Below are positions 61,434 to 64,000 of a stretch of 64,000 nucleotides of DNA, piece after piece. Position numbers and translations under genes: made by a program. The DNA is from CAXBNB01 sp040222275 (lineage in GTDB: Bacteria > Bacteroidota > Bacteroidia > Cytophagales > Cyclobacteriaceae). The first letter of the stretch is position 1. Each line of letters starts with the position of its first letter. Where the stretch lies: contig JAVKDJ010000061.1 in assembly GCA_040222275.1 (NCBI GenBank), positions 1 to 64,000 of the forward strand, in the 5' to 3' direction. Below the pieces are notes generated by a model. That model did not search any database. It saw only the letters and a program-made list of their open reading frames with translations, and was not told where the DNA came from.

Positions 61434-64000
61434 TTTTTGTCTCTTATACCTATCACACATGGTTGATCATTATTCCTTGCCACAACAATTATTTTTTTAT
61501 CTGCCCAGCTGATGCCGTGCATTTTTTTTACTTCGCCTACTACCATCAAACCACTTTGGTGCATGGGCACGGCTGAAAAATTTCCTTTGCCATCTCCTTC
61601 CATAAACAATCCTAGGCCTGCATCGTTTCGAGGGGTCTCCACTTCCGATCCGTATAGGTTTCCAGCCAGGAGTATGTCCAACTTGCCATCTGCATTAAAA
61701 TCTTCTATCAAAAGATCATTTACAGTGGTGGTTTGAGCCGCAGGTTCCAAAGGTCTGGGTTTAAAGATGCCTTCCCCCAGGTTTTCAAAATAGGTGGTTG
61801 CAAAAGTTTCGGCTTTATAATTCACCGACTGATCCAGGTGGTTTTTTCCATAAACTTCCTCCAAGGTTGCTTTGCCGAAAGCATCGTACGTTGTGAATTT
61901 TTTCTTGATGAAAGGCATTTGATTGGAAGAACACTGGCGCCCCCTCAACGGGTACAAGTCATCACCGTCGTAGTAGCCCAGCACGATATCAAACGTGCCA
62001 TTAGAATCAAAATCATTAGCAAAAACCCGGAAAGGCTTTTCCGTAGAAGCTTTGTACTTGTAATTCAACCCCAGATTGCCTGCTATCAGGTCCAGGTCTC
62101 CATCATTGTCAAAATCTGCTGCTTTAATGGTATTCCACCAACCGGCCGTATGTGATAACTCTTCTGTTTTTTCTTCTTCAAATTTTCCTCCGTTGTTGTA
62201 AAACAACCGTACAGGCATCCATTCGCCAACCATAATTAAATCCTGGGTGCCATCATTGTCGATATCTGCAACAACTGCATCACTGACCATACCAATGCCT
62301 GCCAATGCAGGAAAAACCTCCTGCGAAACGTCCGTGAATTTTATTTTTTGATTACGGCTATCATTTCGCAATAGATAACTACTAACCGGGCTTGGGTATC
62401 TTCCGGGAAACTGCCTTCCTCCTACAAACAGGTCCAAATCTCCATCTGCATCATAGTCTATCGTCTTTACACACGAGCCACTGACTAAAAGCGATGGAAT
62501 GGCACCACCTTGAAGAATAAATTCCCCTTGTCGATTTTCATAAAATCTATCCTGATAGTAAAGCGCATGAACGGGCTCCTCGTTTCCGCCACTCACCACG
62601 TAAAGGTCCAAATCTCCATCACCATCCGCATCAAAAAAACTGGCGTCAACATCTTCATGGTGCTTGTCTTTTTGAATACTTGTTTGTTGGATTTGCTGAA
62701 ATGAACCATTTGGGTTTTGTTTGAACAATACCGACTCTTGATTTTTAGCTCCTCCTAAAAAAATATCCTGTAAGCCATCTTCATCATAATCGCCTACGGC
62801 CATCGCAGGCCCCAAGGTGGACATTTTATGAGGTAATAAACTCTCCCTTTTAAAGTCGTCAAATTTATTTTCGCTATGGATCCAATTCAAGCCTACCTTG
62901 CCAGGTTCTATTGTCGAAAAAATAGGCCGTTGGACTTTACCTTCTTCGAAAGGTTTTTCAATTGAGTCTTTGTATTTCACTACTATTTCCTGATTCACCT
63001 CTACCTCTCTCCACTCCTGTTTTTTGCCGTCCGGCCAGGTCACAACAATACGGTCTATGCTTTGGATTTTTCCCACCCCAAAGTGTATGCCTGGCGCTAT
63101 AGCCGACTGAAATCCTCTGGTCAGATACTGCTCCTGCAATTGCACCTGACCTCCACTATATAAGGTCACCCTTGCACCTATCCCAACAGTATTTTCTGGA
63201 GGTCCTTCAAATCTCAACTTCAGGTAATTACCGAGCCCCTGTTCCATAGTTTCATTCTTGTATATAAGGGATACATCATCGGTATTGTTGACAACCATAT
63301 CCAGGTCTCCGTCATTATCCAGGTCACCGTAAGCAGCTCCATTTGAGCTGGAGGGGATATCGGCCACCCATTGTGTAGATTTGTTTTCAAAAGACAACCC
63401 GTTTTTGTTTTTGAAAAAATAGTTAAGCTTCTTTCTTTCCGGCATTTCATTGAGGACGCCCATAATAAATGCATCCCGGTCTTCTGTTCTTATTTTATCT
63501 TTTCTTGTCTTTTGTTTTATTACAAAATCATTATTTCTAAAATCTTTTTTTATTCCATTGGACACAAAAATATCCTTGAGCCCATCATTGTCCATGTCGA
63601 AAAAAAGTGGCCCCCAGCTCCAATCTGTACTGGCCACTCCTGCCTGTTGGGCTACATCAGAAAACACAGGAATGTTTTTGTCGGGAGCAATGCCATTGTT
63701 GAGCTGTAGTGCGTTATACATGTATTGATAATGAAGTCCCTGGTTTACTACTTTTTCAAACTTTTCCGGATTCATCCCACTCATGCTCGTTTTCATGGTA
63801 TAGTTGTCTTCGGCCATCATGTCCAGGGACATAAAGTCCAGCCAGCCATCATTGTTTACATCTCCTATATCTGTTCCCATCGAATAGAATGATGCATGCC
63901 CCAGAGCTTCATTTGAAACTTCCTTAAAAGTGCCGTCACCACCATTCATATAGAGATAGTCCTTCCCTTCATAGTCGTTGCTGACATACACGTCCGGCCA
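61430..64000 (-). CDS. FG-GAP/VCBS-repeat protein with ASPIC_UnbV domain (copy 1, partial at the window edge)
   Basis: The frame is open to the last base of the window, so the N-terminus (signal peptide and first repeats) is missing; about 856 residues are visible. It is a close paralogue of the next gene. The same order is seen: FG-GAP repeats (DVNNDGWLDFMSLD, DMDNDGLKDIFVSNG, DLDNDGDLDMVVNN), an ASPIC_UnbV block (TRGFQSAIAPGIHFGVGK, VTWPDGKKQ) and a second repeat set (DYDEDGLQDIFLGG, DADGDGDLDLYVVSGGNE, DFDNDGDLDLIAGN). It ends in the ATGA overlap with the downstream copy, so both are made from one transcript. Surface location is inferred from the lipoprotein nature of the partner. Confidence 0.9.
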   Translation of the reverse strand, partial: WPDVYVSNDYEGKDYLYMNGGDGTFKEVSNEALGHASFYSMGTDIGDVNNDGWLDFMSLDMMAEDNYTMKTSMSGMNPEKFEKVVNQGLHYQYMYNALQLNNGIAPDKNIPVFSDVAQQAGVASTDWSWGPLFFDMDNDGLKDIFVSNGIKKDFRNNDFVIKQKTRKDKIRTEDRDAFIMGVLNEMPERKKLNYFFKNKNGLSFENKSTQWVADIPSSSNGAAYGDLDNDGDLDMVVNNTDDVSLIYKNETMEQGLGNYLKLRFEGPPENTVGIGARVTLYSGGQVQLQEQYLTRGFQSAIAPGIHFGVGKIQSIDRIVVTWPDGKKQEWREVEVNQEIVVKYKDSIEKPFEEGKVQRPIFSTIEPGKVGLNWIHSENKFDDFKRESLLPHKMSTLGPAMAVGDYDEDGLQDIFLGGAKNQESVLFKQNPNGSFQQIQQTSIQKDKHHEDVDASFFDADGDGDLDLYVVSGGNEEPVHALYYQDRFYENRQGEFILQGGAIPSLLVSGSCVKTIDYDADGDLDLFVGGRQFPGRYPSPVSSYLLRNDSRNQKIKFTDVSQEVFPALAGIGMVSDAVVADIDNDGTQDLIMVGEWMPVRLFYNNGGKFEEEKTEELSHTAGWWNTIKAADFDNDGDLDLIAGNLGLNYKYKASTEKPFRVFANDFDSNGTFDIVLGYYDGDDLYPLRGRQCSSNQMPFIKKKFTTYDAFGKATLEEVYGKNHLDQSVNYKAETFATTYFENLGEGIFKPRPLEPAAQTTTVNDLLIEDFNADGKLDILLAGNLYGSEVETPRNDAGLGLFMEGDGKGNFSAVPMHQSGLMVVGEVKKMHGISWADKKIIVVARNNDQPCVIGIRDKK

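Noticed and set aside
1..64000. tRNA, rRNA, CRISPR arrays, IS elements, phage genes
   Set aside because: I looked through the intergenic gaps for tRNA-like arms, regular spacers and terminal inverted repeats next to transposase frames and found none.

Overview
The window reads as a chromosomal segment of a Bacteroidota bacterium, most likely of the Cytophagales/Cyclobacteriaceae type. Supporting signs are Bacteroidota-type -7 promoter boxes (TAnnTTTG), a PorD-like (DUF4835) gene between coaBC and recN, T9SS-sorting-domain-like small secreted proteins, the Bacteroidota form of RNA polymerase omega, NqrF, WbqC, CarboxypepD_reg/TonB-type barrels, FG-GAP/ASPIC lipoproteins and a GH29-centred sugar operon. 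I place it by gene content only, since no rRNA or tRNA gene is visible. No CRISPR array, insertion sequence, integrase or prophage was seen.

Layout. 1-2300: a gene-poor stretch with a run of hairpins and two paralogous small exported proteins (691-1041, 1883-2239) flanking an unrelated 66-residue ORF; promoters and terminators are partly duplicated. 2300-5300 (minus): malate dehydrogenase, then a tilS/cyclic-nucleotide-binding pair. 5387-12281 (plus): a housekeeping and envelope run of OstA/LptA-like protein, BamD, RpoZ, CoaBC, PorD-like and RecN. 12361-20403: secreted PIG-L deacetylase, a TonB-type outer-membrane barrel, a second small barrel, a glutamate-receptor-like potassium channel and ClpC. 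20506-28733: WbqC and threonylcarbamoyl-AMP synthase, MltG, an alkyltransferase-like protein without the catalytic cysteine, a sodium:solute symporter, a fatty-acid desaturase, an M49-like metallohydrolase and a redoxin. 28773-34499 (minus): a complete RND tripartite efflux operon, with an MFS transporter divergent from it. 36042-48863: esterase, serine hydrolase, ABC-F protein, M19 dipeptidase, GT-C-like membrane protein, PspC, a degenerate arginase-fold protein, NqrF, a radical SAM protein, a SnoaL-like protein and PyrF.

48874-57043 (minus) is the most coherent accessory unit: seven tightly spaced or overlapping genes encoding an exported beta-propeller/GH29 alpha-L-fucosidase fusion, a sodium:sugar symporter, a lipoprotein-type sugar mutarotase, a Gfo/Idh/MocA oxidoreductase and LutA, LutB and LutC. 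A divergent AraC regulator lies at 57216. I infer that this operon releases a deoxysugar (fucose or rhamnose type), imports it and oxidises the L-lactate formed during its breakdown. The middle steps of the pathway are not in the window. Beyond it, two tandem, translationally coupled FG-GAP/ASPIC_UnbV proteins (58116 to the window edge) run off the end of the sequence.

Most genes are intact; only the last is cut, by the window edge. Several starts were moved inward from the longest reading frame because a signal peptide, lipobox or promoter box places them there. The features most worth following up are the GluR0-like channel, the propeller/GH29 fusion with its exported mutarotase and LutABC, the arginase-fold protein with altered metal ligands, and the duplicated small-secreted-protein locus.
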